A stretch of 64,000 nt of DNA from Amycolatopsis sp. FBCC-B4732 (GTDB taxonomy: Bacteria; Actinomycetota; Actinomycetes; Mycobacteriales; Pseudonocardiaceae). The DNA lies in the NCBI RefSeq assembly GCF_023008405.1, contig NZ_CP095376.1, positions 5,294,001 to 5,358,000 of the forward strand, read 5' to 3'. Of the stretch, positions 10,672 to 19,491 are shown one piece after another; position 1 is the first letter of the stretch, and each line of letters starts with the position of its first letter. Both the position numbers and the translations under genes were made by a program. Below the pieces are notes generated by a model, which had not been told where the DNA came from, searched no databases, and saw nothing but the letters and a program-made list of their open reading frames with translations.

Positions 10672-11487
10672 ATGGAGAGCCTGCGCCTGATCGACGAGTG
10701 GCCGGTGGACAACGCCGCGACGGCCGTGGTGTCCGCCGACGGGGCCGTGCCGGGCCGCCACGGCGACACCGCGCGGAAGTTCCCGCTGGCCTCGGTCAGC
10801 AAGCCGCTGACCGCCTACGCCGCGCTGATCGCGATCGAAGAGGGCGTCGTCGAGCTCGACACCCCGGCCGGGCCGGAGGGCTCGACCGTGCGGCACCTGC
10901 TCGCCCACACCTCCGGGCTCGCGTTCGACGCGCACAAGGCAATGGCCGAGCCGGGCACGCGGCGGCTCTACTCCAACGCCGGGTTCGAGCAGCTGGCCGA
11001 CGCGCTCGCCGAGCACTCCGGCATCCCCTTCGCCCAGTACCAGGCCGAAGCGCTGTTCGCCCCGCTCGGGATGACTTCGACCACCTTGACGGGTTCGCCC
11101 GCGTCGGGCGCCGTGTCCACAGTGGACGACCTGGTCGCCTTCGCCGCCGAGTTGCAGGCGCCCGAGCTGCTCGACCCCGCGACCGTCGCCGAGGCCACGA
11201 ACGTCGTCTTCCCCGGCCTGTCCGGCGTGCTGCCCGGCTTCGGGCACCAGAAGCCGAACGACTGGGGCCTCGGCTTCGAGATCCGCGACCACAAGAGCCC
11301 GCACTGGACCGGCGCGAACAGCTCGCCGCGCACCTTCGGGCACTTCGGTCAGTCGGGCACGTTCCTCTGGGTCGACCCGGCCGTGGGCGCGGCCTGCGTC
11401 GCACTCACCGACCGCGCGTTCGGCCCGTGGGCGGCCGAGGTCTGGCCGCGCTACACCGACGCCGTGCTGGCGGAATTGGGCGCGTGA
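10672..11487 (+). CDS. Serine hydrolase, beta-lactamase/class C family
   Basis: A 271-residue cytosolic-looking protein with the penicillin-binding fold. The nucleophile motif S-x-x-K is SVSKPL, the second motif is YSNAGFEQL (Y-x-N), and a third motif is at HFGQSGTFLWVD near the C-terminus. There is no signal peptide, so a periplasmic beta-lactamase role is unlikely; esterase or peptidase activity is the usual alternative. Its stop overlaps the start of the next gene as GTGA, so the two hydrolases are probably made together. STVD at 11115-11127 carries one of the 12-bp near-palindromes. Confidence 0.82.
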   Translation: MESLRLIDEWPVDNAATAVVSADGAVPGRHGDTARKFPLASVSKPLTAYAALIAIEEGVVELDTPAGPEGSTVRHLLAHTSGLAFDAHKAMAEPGTRRLYSNAGFEQLADALAEHSGIPFAQYQAEALFAPLGMTSTTLTGSPASGAVSTVDDLVAFAAELQAPELLDPATVAEATNVVFPGLSGVLPGFGHQKPNDWGLGFEIRDHKSPHWTGANSSPRTFGHFGQSGTFLWVDPAVGAACVALTDRAFGPWAAEVWPRYTDAVLAELGA

Positions 11488-12962
11488 AGCGGGTCCTCCT
11501 CGCGGCCGTCCTGCTGGTGGCCGCCTGCAGCGCGCCCCAGGCCGCGCCGGTGCCCGCTCCCGCGCCTTCGCCGCAAACCGCTCCGCCGGCGCTGGGCACG
11601 AACGGCGCCGCCGTACCCGCGCTGCACTGGACGCCGTGCCACGGGCCGTTCCAGTGCGCGGGCGCGGCCGTGCCGCTGAGCTACCGCGAGCCGAAGGGCG
11701 CCTCGATCACGCTCTCGGTGATCCGCCTGCCGGCGAGCGACCCCGGACGGCGGCTCGGCTCGCTGTTCTTCAACTTCGGCGGCCCGGGCGCCGACGGCGT
11801 CGGCGAGCTGACGCGGTTCGCTGCCCGCTACCCCGACGAGCTGCGCGCCCGGTTCGACCTGGTCAGCTTCGACCCGCGCGGGATCGGCGGCTCGTCGCCG
11901 GTCAGCTGCCCCGGCGCCGACCACCTGCCGCCCGCCGGGTCGCCGCTGCGGCAGCCGGACGCGTTCTTCGCGGCGAGCGCGGCGACCGGCCGGGCCTGCG
12001 CCGCCTCGGGTGCCCTGCTGAGCCATTTGTCGACCGCGAACGTGGCGCGGGACCTGGAGCTGCTGCGCCAGGCCGTGGGCGACCCCGCGCTGAACTTCTA
12101 CGGCTACTCCTACGGCACGTACCTGGGCGGGACATACGCGAACCTGTTCCCGGACAAGGTGCGCGCGATGACCCTCGACGGCACGCTCGACCTCGTCGCG
12201 AACGCCACCGGGAAACCGGGCCAGGAGCAGCAGCCGGTGGACGTCCGAGCCGACGTCGCCGGGGCTCAGCAGCGGGAGCTGGACCAGTTCTTCGCGGTGT
12301 GCGCCGCCGCCGGGCCCCGCTGCGCGTTCTCCGCGGGCGACCCGAAGCAGCGGTTCGCCGGGATCTTCGCCCGCGCGTCCCGCGGTCAGGGCGTCGGCTC
12401 GCTGATGCGGACGGTCGACAGCGCGCTCTACCAGTCGGGCCGGTGGAAGCGGCTGGCCCAGACCCTTTCCGCGATGCCGTCGGACCCGGGGCCCGCCGCG
12501 CCGGTGCTGGACCCGTACGTGCCGACGCACTCCGCCGGGTTCCTGGCCGTCCAGTGCGTCGACAGCGACAACCCTTCTTCGGTCGCCGGCTACACCGCGC
12601 TGGCCGCTCGCGAGAGTGCGCGTCAGCCGTACTTCGGGCTGGGGTCGGTGTTTTCGATGGCGCAGTGCGTCGGCTGGCCGGCCCACGACGCCGATCGGTA
12701 CACCGGGCCGTGGAACCGGGCGCGGAAGAACCTCGTGCTGGTGCTGAACAACCGGTTCGACCCGGCGACGCCGCTGCACAACGCGGAAGCGACGGCGGCG
12801 GAGCTGGGTGACGGGCGGGTGCTCGTCGTCGAGGGCTACGGCCACACGTCCCTCGACGCGCCCAGCGCGTGCGCCTCGGCGGCGGTCGTGCGGTACCTAA
12901 CCGAGTTGAGCGCGCCCGCCGCCGGGACCACCTGCGCTCCGGACGCGGTCCCGTTCTCGTGA
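11484..12962 (+). CDS. Secreted lipoprotein alpha/beta-hydrolase, tripeptidyl-aminopeptidase (S33) type
   Basis: A 492-residue exported hydrolase. The GTG start at 11484 gives a lipoprotein signal, KRVLLAAVLLVAAC, with a cysteine anchor. The serine nucleophile is in FYGYSYGTYLGG; GGPGADG forms the oxyanion region. NRFDPATP probably gives the acid and GYGHTSLDAPSAC the histidine, within a TAP-like C-terminal domain. Related SlpD/SlpE and TAP enzymes remove short peptides from N-termini. It is translationally coupled to the preceding serine hydrolase and followed directly by a hairpin terminator. Confidence 0.87.
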   Translation: MKRVLLAAVLLVAACSAPQAAPVPAPAPSPQTAPPALGTNGAAVPALHWTPCHGPFQCAGAAVPLSYREPKGASITLSVIRLPASDPGRRLGSLFFNFGGPGADGVGELTRFAARYPDELRARFDLVSFDPRGIGGSSPVSCPGADHLPPAGSPLRQPDAFFAASAATGRACAASGALLSHLSTANVARDLELLRQAVGDPALNFYGYSYGTYLGGTYANLFPDKVRAMTLDGTLDLVANATGKPGQEQQPVDVRADVAGAQQRELDQFFAVCAAAGPRCAFSAGDPKQRFAGIFARASRGQGVGSLMRTVDSALYQSGRWKRLAQTLSAMPSDPGPAAPVLDPYVPTHSAGFLAVQCVDSDNPSSVAGYTALAARESARQPYFGLGSVFSMAQCVGWPAHDADRYTGPWNRARKNLVLVLNNRFDPATPLHNAEATAAELGDGRVLVVEGYGHTSLDAPSACASAAVVRYLTELSAPAAGTTCAPDAVPFS

Positions 12963-12989
12963 GCCGCTGACCGGAGTCCGGTCAGCGGC
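12963..12989 (+). terminator. Hairpin directly after the hydrolase stop
   Basis: GCCGCTGACCGG (12963-12974) and CCGGTCAGCGGC (12978-12989) form a perfect 12-base stem with a 3-base loop. The rest of the 306-base gap to 13269 holds one more hairpin repeat and no gene. Confidence 0.8.
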
Positions 12990-13073
12990 CCGGGCCGAGG
13001 CCGGCCCCGGCCACCACCGTCACGGCCGCGCCCGCGCCGGCCTTCGCGGAAGGGCAGTGGCCCGCGACGACCT

Positions 13074-13115
13074 CGTGAGCGGGAAACAGTGTTCCAACCC
13101 TGTTTCTCACTCACG
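13074..13115. repeat. 42-bp hairpin repeat, copy A
   Basis: Arms CGTGAGCGGGAAAC (13074-13087) and GTTTCTCACTCACG (13102-13115) surround GTGTTCCAACCC, itself self-complementary. The element is near-identical to 51080-51121. Both copies lie between convergent genes, so it is probably a two-way terminator that also behaves as a dispersed repeat. Confidence 0.75.
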
Positions 13116-13268
13116 ACCCGGGCGCACGCGTCGTTCAGCCGAACGGACCCGCCGACAGGGTCTTTGGACCCTGCCGGGGGCGCCGCGCGGGTGGTGTCAT
13201 GGTTCTCGTGCGGGCCCGCCGCCGGGCCGGTGCGGGGACCTCGGGCCCCGGCGGGCCGCACGCCAAAG

Positions 13269-14201
13269 CTACTCCATCAGCCGGATCGGTTCCCCCGCCT
13301 GGTAAGCCGCGATGTCCTCGACCGCGTCGCCGTAGAAGATCTCGTAGGTCTCGCGCGCGACGAAGCCGAGGTGCGGCGTCAGGACGGCGTTGTCGAGCGT
13401 CCTCAGTGGATGGTCGGCCGGGAACGGCTCGACGTCGTAGACGTCCAGCGCCGCGACCCGGATCTCGTTGCGCCGCAACGCGTCCACGAGCGCGTCCTCG
13501 TCGATGATCGGGCCGCGCGAAGTGTTCACCAGCATCGCGCTCGGCTTCATCGCGGCGAGCTCGGGCGCGCCGACGAGACCGCGGGTGCGGTCGCTGAGCA
13601 CCAGGTGGATCGACAACACGTCCGACCGCGCGAACAGCTCCTCTTTCGACACCGCCGTGACGCCGTGCGGCTCCGCCTTCTCCGGCGTCAGGTTCTGGCT
13701 CCAGGCGATGGTCTCCATCCCGAACGCCTGCCCGATCTTCGCCGCACCGGCGCCGAGCCTGCCGAGGCCGAGCAGGCCGAGCGTCTTGCCGTGCAGCATG
13801 GTGCCGACGGTCGTCTGCCAGCCACCCTCCCGCATGGACCGGAACTCCCGCGGCAGGTTCCGCGCCGCGGCGAGGATCAGCGCCCAGGTGTGCTCGGCGG
13901 TCGGCTCCCCCAGGTAGCCGGTCTTGGACACGACGACGCCGTTGCGCCGCGCGGCCGGGACGTCGATGGCCGCGTTGCGCGGGCCGGTGCTGACCAGCAG
14001 CTTCAGGTCCGGCAGCCGGTCCAGGACCTCGGCCGGGAACCGGGTGCGCTCACGCATCGCGACGATCGCTTCGAAGCCCTGCAGCTGCCCCACGACGTCG
14101 GTGAGGGGCTCGGTGAAGACCGTGATGTCGGCCTTCAGCGAGTCCCAGTCACCGAAGGTCAGGGCGACGTCCTGGTAGTCGTCGAGGATCGCGATGCGCA
14201 T
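13269..14201 (-). CDS. D-isomer-specific 2-hydroxyacid dehydrogenase family protein
   Basis: A 310-residue NAD(P)-dependent oxidoreductase. The Rossmann loop is LGLLGLGRLGAGAAKIGQAF. The catalytic triad of the family is present: Arg in LVNTSRGPIIDEDALVDAL, Glu in ALDVYDVEPFPADHPL, and His in VLTPHLGFVARE. The N-terminal part MRIAILDDYQDVALTFGDW is typical of actinobacterial members of unknown substrate; glycerate or phosphoglycerate dehydrogenases are relatives. It is a single-gene unit, divergent from the operator-controlled membrane protein gene, and ends facing the shared hairpin repeat. Confidence 0.9.
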   Translation of the reverse strand: MRIAILDDYQDVALTFGDWDSLKADITVFTEPLTDVVGQLQGFEAIVAMRERTRFPAEVLDRLPDLKLLVSTGPRNAAIDVPAARRNGVVVSKTGYLGEPTAEHTWALILAAARNLPREFRSMREGGWQTTVGTMLHGKTLGLLGLGRLGAGAAKIGQAFGMETIAWSQNLTPEKAEPHGVTAVSKEELFARSDVLSIHLVLSDRTRGLVGAPELAAMKPSAMLVNTSRGPIIDEDALVDALRRNEIRVAALDVYDVEPFPADHPLRTLDNAVLTPHLGFVARETYEIFYGDAVEDIAAYQAGEPIRLME

Positions 14202-14323
14202 GACCTCACCGTAGTGGGACGACGACGTCCCCGCGGACCAAGCGGTGATCGGCGGCGTCGTGCACCCCGGGCCGGCCAGGTTGCCCGGGGTGACGTCGCC
14301 GGAGTCGGCGTGACCCGGCTCTC

Positions 14324-14370
14324 TTGAACACGTTCAAAAAGCGCGCTACCGTCTTCCTGAACACGTTCAA
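14324..14370 (+). promoter_or_regulatory. Promoter with twin TetR-type operators
   Basis: Operator 1 (TTGAACACGTTCAA, 14324-14337) and operator 2 (CTGAACACGTTCAA, 14357-14370) are almost identical and centred 33 bases apart, about three helical turns. Arms TTGAAC/GTTCAA flank a 2-base centre. A sigma-70-like promoter fits between them: -35 TTGAAC (14324-14329), 17-base spacer, -10 TACCGT (14347-14352). Binding would block it. The TetR gene two ORFs downstream is the obvious ligand. Confidence 0.75.
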
Positions 14371-14384
14371 AACTTGGAGGAACC

Positions 14385-14789
14385 ATGGACCCCGTCGTCC
14401 TCGCATACGCGCTCTACCTGCTGATCAGCATCCCGCTGACCGTCCTCGTGGCCCGGACGCTGAGCAAGCACGGCCGCACCTTCCTGGCCGAGGTCTTCGC
14501 CGACAGCCCGGGCCTCGCCACCGCCGTCAACCAGCTGCTGGTCGTCGGCTTCTACCTGATCAGCCTCGGGTTCGTGACGCTGTTCCTGACCAGCCGGGCG
14601 ACCGTGCTCAGCGCGCGCGAGGTGTTCGAGCTGCTCTCGGTGAAGGTCGGCGTGGTCGCGCTGATCCTCGGGGTGATGCACCTGACGAACGTGCTGATCT
14701 TCAACGGCATCCGCCGCCGCCACCTGGCCCCGAAGCCCCTGCCGGCGCCTCTCCCCTATCCGGGGATGCCGCCCTTCCCGCAGCACTGA
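14385..14789 (+). CDS. Small integral membrane protein, TetR-controlled
   Basis: A 134-residue protein with three hydrophobic helices (VLAYALYLLISIPLTVLVA, LLVVGFYLISLGFVTLFL, VGVVALILGVMHLTNVLI) and a proline-rich C-terminal tail, LPAPLPYPGMPPFPQH. The ATG follows TTGGAGGAACC, a strong ribosome site, right after operator 2. It is followed after 16 bases by its probable repressor. I do not recognise a function; control by a TetR protein suggests induction by a small molecule or lipid. Confidence 0.75.
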   Translation: MDPVVLAYALYLLISIPLTVLVARTLSKHGRTFLAEVFADSPGLATAVNQLLVVGFYLISLGFVTLFLTSRATVLSAREVFELLSVKVGVVALILGVMHLTNVLIFNGIRRRHLAPKPLPAPLPYPGMPPFPQH

Positions 14790-14805
14790 CGGAACCGGCG
14801 CTAAC

Positions 14806-15474
14806 GTGCAGCCCGTGGCCAAGAGCGAGGAAACGCGGTCCCTGATCGTCACGACCGCGATGCGGCTGTTCACCGAGAACGGCTACGACCGCACGACGAT
14901 GCGCGCGATCGCCGCCGAAGCGGGCGTCTCGGTCGGCAACGCGTACTACTACTTCTCCTCGAAGGAACAGCTGATCCAGGGCTTCTACGACGAGATCGCC
15001 CGGCAGCACCTCGAGACGGCCCGCCCCCTGCTGGCCGGCGAGCAGGCGTTCGCGGCGCGCCTGCGGGCGGTGCTGCTGTGCTGGCTCGACATCGCGGAGC
15101 CCTACCACCGCTTCGGCACGCAGTTCTTCGTCAACGCGGCCGACCCCGAGTCGCCGCTGAGCCCGTTCAGCGACGACTCGTCGGCCGCGAGGGAGGCGTC
15201 GATCGGCCTGATGCGCGAGGTCATCGACGGCTCGGACGTGAAGCTGGACCCGGAACTGCGGGCGCAGCTGCCGGAGTTGCTGTGGCTGTACCAGATGGGC
15301 GTGGTGCTGTTCTGGGTCCACGACCGGTCGGCGGGGACGAAGCGGAGCCGGATGCTGGTGGAGCGGAGTGTGCCGCTGCTGGCGCGGGTGGCGGCACTGT
15401 CGCGGCTGCGGATCTTCCGGCCGGTGAGCCGGGAGATCGTGGACCTGATCCAGGACCTCGCCAAGCGGGAGTAA
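14806..15474 (+). CDS. TetR/AcrR-family transcriptional regulator
   Basis: A 222-residue repressor. The N-terminal helix-turn-helix runs EETRSLIVTTAMRLFTENGY, TTMRAIAAEAGVSVGNAYYY, FSSKEQLIQGFYDE, which is standard for the family. The C-terminal ligand domain is larger and divergent (FWVHDRSAGTKRSRMLVERS). GTG at 14806 or at 14815 could be the start. It is the second gene of the operon that begins after the twin TTGAAC-AC-GTTCAA operators, so autoregulation is likely; the ligand is unknown. Confidence 0.9.
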   Translation: MQPVAKSEETRSLIVTTAMRLFTENGYDRTTMRAIAAEAGVSVGNAYYYFSSKEQLIQGFYDEIARQHLETARPLLAGEQAFAARLRAVLLCWLDIAEPYHRFGTQFFVNAADPESPLSPFSDDSSAAREASIGLMREVIDGSDVKLDPELRAQLPELLWLYQMGVVLFWVHDRSAGTKRSRMLVERSVPLLARVAALSRLRIFRPVSREIVDLIQDLAKRE

Positions 15475-15536
15475 CACTCCGCGGCCGGTGCGCGACCCTT
15501 TTCACGGCCTGTACGCCTGTGGAGAGGTGACTCCTG

Positions 15537-18218
15537 GTGCCGCTGAGTCTCACCCAGATCGTCAGCATCGCGTCGGGTCTCCTGGTCGCGGTCACCGGTT
15601 TTTTGTACCAGCGACGCAAGTACCTCGAGTCGGTGACGCGTGACCTCGGGCTGGAAGCGTTTCCGCAGTACATCATCCGCGGAATCGGTTCACGGCTGGT
15701 ACGCCGGCTCCGGCCGGCGGTCGCAGCCCGGCTCAGCCTGAGAGATTTCGCGCTGAACCGGCTGGCGGCGAGTTCGAACACGTTGCTGGTGCCCGCCGCA
15801 GTCCCGGTGAAGCTCGTGCTGGATGACATGTTCGTCCCACTGACCGCCACCGCTTCCGACCGAACCAGGATTTCGGCCGACGAGATCATCGAAGGCGACT
15901 ATCCCCGAACCTTGCTCATCGGCGACCCCGGCTCAGGAAAATCGACGCTGGTGAAACGGATCTACCGGGACATCTGCCGGGCCGCGATCGCCGGTTCCGC
16001 GGTCGGGCCGACGCGTATCCCGGTCCTCGTGGAGCTGAAGAACCTCGCCGCGGCGGACTCGACCGGCAGCCTCGTCGAGTTTGTCGAACGTCAGGTGACC
16101 TCGATCAACGCCTACGCGGGCAAGGACCTCTTCGACTCCTTCCTCGGCACAGGCCGGGTTACCGTCCTTCTCGACGGCTTGGACGAAGTGAACACCAGCG
16201 ACTTCTCGGCCGTCTCGAACGAAATCGTGAAACTCTGCGACCACCTGGCGAAGAAACACCCCGCCAACCAGGTCGTCCTGACCACTCGGCGCCAGCTCTA
16301 CGTCAACCTCTCCCCCGACTTCGCCGACATGTTCGACGCACACCTGACCCTGGAACCGTTCACCGCGGACGACATGTACGAATTCTTGAGCAAGTGGCCG
16401 TACCGCAGCGACCCGGATCGGCACCTCCCGCGCATCTTCGGCAACTTGGCATCCCAGCCCAATATCCGCAGCATGTGCGAGACACCACTCATCCTGGCGA
16501 TGTACGTGGCGACCGACCAGATGGCAGGCGGCGAAGGGCTCCCCGAAACCCGGCCGGACTTCTACCGATCGGTGGTCGACGAACTGCTCGTCCGACGCGG
16601 AAGCCGGCAGCGCGGGCTGACCACGGGCCTGAACGTCCTGCGCCGGACGCGACAACAACTCCTCGGCCGAATCGCCTTGGAGCACCTGCTCGACGGCAGC
16701 CAATCACGGAACGCTTTGGACTGGGACAAGGCGGTGGCGATCGTCCGGGACGAGGAGGGACTCTCGGAAAGCGAAGCCGGACAACGACTCAGGGAGCTCT
16801 CGCGGGACACCGGCCTGTTCACCGAGGAACGCAAGGAGGAGAGCATTCGGTTTGTGCATCTGACGTTTTGCGAGTTCCTCGCTGCGGGCGCGGTGGACCG
16901 CGGCGACGACGAGGCCTGGCGATGCATCAGTTCGGCGATCGAAGGCGACACCGACGAAGCCCTCAGGTTCGCGGAACGACTGGCCGAGGTGATCGTTTTT
17001 TCCGTCGCGCTGCAGAAGAACGACCGCGTACGCCGGGAGCGACTGCTGTGGACCACGCTCGTCGGCGGCGTCGAACTCGGCCTGCGCACCATCGTCGACT
17101 GCCAGCCCTACGAAGACGCAGTCGTGATGCTGGAACTGGCGGACATCGCGAACTCACTCAGCCGGGCGACGGAGCGAGACGAGACCTGGTTCCCCCTGTT
17201 TCGCCTCGTCGCCATCGCCCTCCGAGACCGCGAACTTGCCGAACGCTCGATCACCGGACTCAGGCCCAGCCACCTCAAGCCGTTTTTCCTCGCCGCAACC
17301 ACAGGTGCACAGGACGGTTTCGACGCGCTCTTCGTTTCCTACATGCGGCTCGACCCGGCCGCGGCGCTGGAACTCGCCCGGTCGACCGGCATTGAGATCG
17401 CCGACGACCGACCCGAACTGCTGATCAAGGTCCTGGATGAGCCCGCCGTGCTCGCCCAGGCCATCGCCCAGTTTCAGGCGAGCGAAGAAAACGCACGGAG
17501 ATGGGGCCGAATCTTGGCACTGGGGATGTTCTACCACCAGAGCGTGTACACCCGGCTGAACTCGACTCCTCCCCTCAGCCCACCCCCCAGCTGGCTGCTG
17601 CCGCGAGCAGGTCGGCGCACCTGCTGGTACCACGACTACCGGTTTCGAAATTCGATCATCGGCGTGGTACTCGAGGCAGGTTGCCGATGGCACGGATCGT
17701 CCACGACACTCAATTTCGCCGACAGCCTCGCCATTCGCAAATCGCGCACCGTCTCGCGACTCCGCTTCGCGTTTTCACTCCTCGTCTTGACCACACTTGT
17801 GAGCACATGGTGCGTTGCCTACACAGGTTCCGTCATCATACATTTCGAACCAGAAGCGGCCGCGATGACAGCTACGGTGTTTTCGCTTGCTTTTACCACC
17901 TCTTCGGTCGCCGCCTATCGTCGGAGCTTCGACCCCAAAGACGGTGCGGCGTACGCTGTCCACAAGATAAAAGGTGAGCCCAGAGTCCAGGAACTACTGG
18001 AACTGATAATCGCGAACCCCCGGATGCGCACGTACGACATGATCAAACGTGTACGCCGGAATACGCGCGAAGCACAGGACGTCTCCAATGGCTTCCTCGA
18101 CAGAGTTCGAGCCTCCGCACCGACGGTCATGATCCTGAACCCGAACAGCCGGTTCACCGCGTTCAACCTGCTGTTCGAGCGTCTGGTGGAACTGGAAGTC
18201 GATCCAGAGCGGGACTGA
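15537..18218 (+). CDS. Membrane-anchored NACHT-domain NTPase, candidate anti-phage protein
   Basis: An 893-residue STAND NTPase. A membrane segment lies at residues 5-24, followed by a linker and the NACHT module: Walker A GDPGSGKST (129-137), Walker B TVLLDGLDEV (209-218) and the sensor region LTTRR (248-252). A long helical region follows, with no leucine-rich or TPR repeats that I can see. Two more hydrophobic segments come near the C-terminus (SLLVLTTLVSTWCVAYTG and MTATVFSLAFTTSSVAAY), then a basic tail. Related bacterial NACHT proteins are anti-phage sensors. GGAGAGGTGACTCCTG precedes the GTG start. AT content and codon use differ visibly from neighbours, suggesting transfer. Its 3' end overlaps the next gene by 56 bases on the opposite strand. 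Confidence 0.85.
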   Translation: MPLSLTQIVSIASGLLVAVTGFLYQRRKYLESVTRDLGLEAFPQYIIRGIGSRLVRRLRPAVAARLSLRDFALNRLAASSNTLLVPAAVPVKLVLDDMFVPLTATASDRTRISADEIIEGDYPRTLLIGDPGSGKSTLVKRIYRDICRAAIAGSAVGPTRIPVLVELKNLAAADSTGSLVEFVERQVTSINAYAGKDLFDSFLGTGRVTVLLDGLDEVNTSDFSAVSNEIVKLCDHLAKKHPANQVVLTTRRQLYVNLSPDFADMFDAHLTLEPFTADDMYEFLSKWPYRSDPDRHLPRIFGNLASQPNIRSMCETPLILAMYVATDQMAGGEGLPETRPDFYRSVVDELLVRRGSRQRGLTTGLNVLRRTRQQLLGRIALEHLLDGSQSRNALDWDKAVAIVRDEEGLSESEAGQRLRELSRDTGLFTEERKEESIRFVHLTFCEFLAAGAVDRGDDEAWRCISSAIEGDTDEALRFAERLAEVIVFSVALQKNDRVRRERLLWTTLVGGVELGLRTIVDCQPYEDAVVMLELADIANSLSRATERDETWFPLFRLVAIALRDRELAERSITGLRPSHLKPFFLAATTGAQDGFDALFVSYMRLDPAAALELARSTGIEIADDRPELLIKVLDEPAVLAQAIAQFQASEENARRWGRILALGMFYHQSVYTRLNSTPPLSPPPSWLLPRAGRRTCWYHDYRFRNSIIGVVLEAGCRWHGSSTTLNFADSLAIRKSRTVSRLRFAFSLLVLTTLVSTWCVAYTGSVIIHFEPEAAAMTATVFSLAFTTSSVAAYRRSFDPKDGAAYAVHKIKGEPRVQELLELIIANPRMRTYDMIKRVRRNTREAQDVSNGFLDRVRASAPTVMILNPNSRFTAFNLLFERLVELEVDPERD

Positions 18219-19449
18219 CCGCCCGGAAGTACAGGAACCGGGGTTTCGTGCGCAGGTTCGCCGCCCACTTCGGGTCGGCTTCCTCCGCCTCCGCGGCCGG
18301 CATCGGCTCCTCCAGCCGGTCCACCTCGAAACCCGCCTCACGGACCGCGGTGAACGTCCAGCTCAACGGGCGCCGGTAGAAGCGCACCACCTGTCCGGCC
18401 GGGAACTCGTCCTCCAGCAGTTCCAGCTCGAAGTAGTTCTCCCGCTCGAACCAGCGCCAGTCCTCACCGGGGTGGTGCACCGAAAACACCAGCGCCCCGC
18501 CGGGCTTCAAGATCCGCCGGAACTCGGCCAGCATCGCCGCCCAATCCTTCACGTAGTGCAGCACCAGCGAAGCCGTGATCACGTCGAAGGAACCGGACTC
18601 GAGAGCAAGCGGCTCAGTTACGTCGGCGACTTCGAACCGCGCCACCGAACCGAACTTCCGCTGGGCGACCGAAACCATCCCCGCGCTCGCGTCCACCCCC
18701 AAGACGTCCGCGCCCCGCGCGGCCAGCAACGCGCTCAAGTGCCCGGCCGCGCAGCCGACGTCCAGTACCCGCCGGCCTGAGACGTCGCCGGCCAGGTCCA
18801 CGATCGCGGGCCGGTCGTACCACGCGTTCGTCACCGACTTCTCCGCGTGCGTCGCGTAGGACTCGCTGAACGCGTCGTACTGCGCCGCGCGAGCCCGGCT
18901 GATGATCTCCTCCACCACCTCGGTCTTCGCGTCCGCGTAGTGGCCGATGTACTTCCACGTCCGAGCGGCCAGTTCCCGCTTGGTCGCCGCGTACAGCTCG
19001 AGCTCGGACGGGTGCGAACGCAGGCGGTCGCGGAACAAGCGGTACCGCGGTGTCTGGCCGTTGCCCGGCGAGTACACGTGCAGGTTGACGTTCGTGTCCG
19101 GGCCCTTGAAGCACCGGTGCTTCTCCCAGTCCGGCTCGCGGATCACCAGCCGGTAGCCCGCCCCCTCCAGGGCCGGGACGTACGTCTCCTCGTCGGCGGA
19201 ATCCGGGACCTCCAGGAGGATGTCGATGATCGGCTTCGCGCACAGGCCGGGTACCGACGTCGAGCCGACGTGCTCCAGCACGAGCACCCGCTCCCCCAGC
19301 ACTCCCCTGATCCGCGCGGCTTCGCGCTCGAACAGCGCCGGCCACCGCGGGTCGTAGTCGACCAGCGTGACCGTGGAGTTGAGTTCCGGTGGTTCGCCGA
19401 CCCACGCGGCGTTGATCTCGGCCTCGCTCTGTGCTTCCCGGCTGCTCAT
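18163..19449 (-). CDS. Fusion of GrpB (UPF0157) domain and class I SAM methyltransferase
   Basis: A 428-residue two-domain protein. Residues 1 to about 185 are a GrpB/UPF0157 domain, related to nucleotidyltransferases: LVDYDPRWPALFEREAARIR, then LEHVGSTSVPGLCAKPIIDI with the G-S-T and D-I-x-L pattern. Residues about 190-410 are a methyltransferase: motif I VLDVGCAAGHLSALLAA (228-244), acidic VLGVDASAGM, and FDVITASLVLHYVKDWAAML. The reading frame passes through the junction unbroken, so it is a true fusion. Substrates are unknown. It is a lone minus-strand gene whose 3' end overlaps the NACHT gene. Confidence 0.88.
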   Translation of the reverse strand: MSSREAQSEAEINAAWVGEPPELNSTVTLVDYDPRWPALFEREAARIRGVLGERVLVLEHVGSTSVPGLCAKPIIDILLEVPDSADEETYVPALEGAGYRLVIREPDWEKHRCFKGPDTNVNLHVYSPGNGQTPRYRLFRDRLRSHPSELELYAATKRELAARTWKYIGHYADAKTEVVEEIISRARAAQYDAFSESYATHAEKSVTNAWYDRPAIVDLAGDVSGRRVLDVGCAAGHLSALLAARGADVLGVDASAGMVSVAQRKFGSVARFEVADVTEPLALESGSFDVITASLVLHYVKDWAAMLAEFRRILKPGGALVFSVHHPGEDWRWFERENYFELELLEDEFPAGQVVRFYRRPLSWTFTAVREAGFEVDRLEEPMPAAEAEEADPKWAANLRTKPRFLYFRAVSPALDRLPVPPDARTAG

Positions 19450-19491
19450 CCCGTGCAGACCCCTTCTTTCGGGCAGTCCACCAGAATAGCG

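Noticed and set aside
10672..11487. Beta-lactamase conferring resistance
   Set aside because: It has the SxxK and YxN motifs but no export signal, and the class C-like family is mostly esterases and peptidases.
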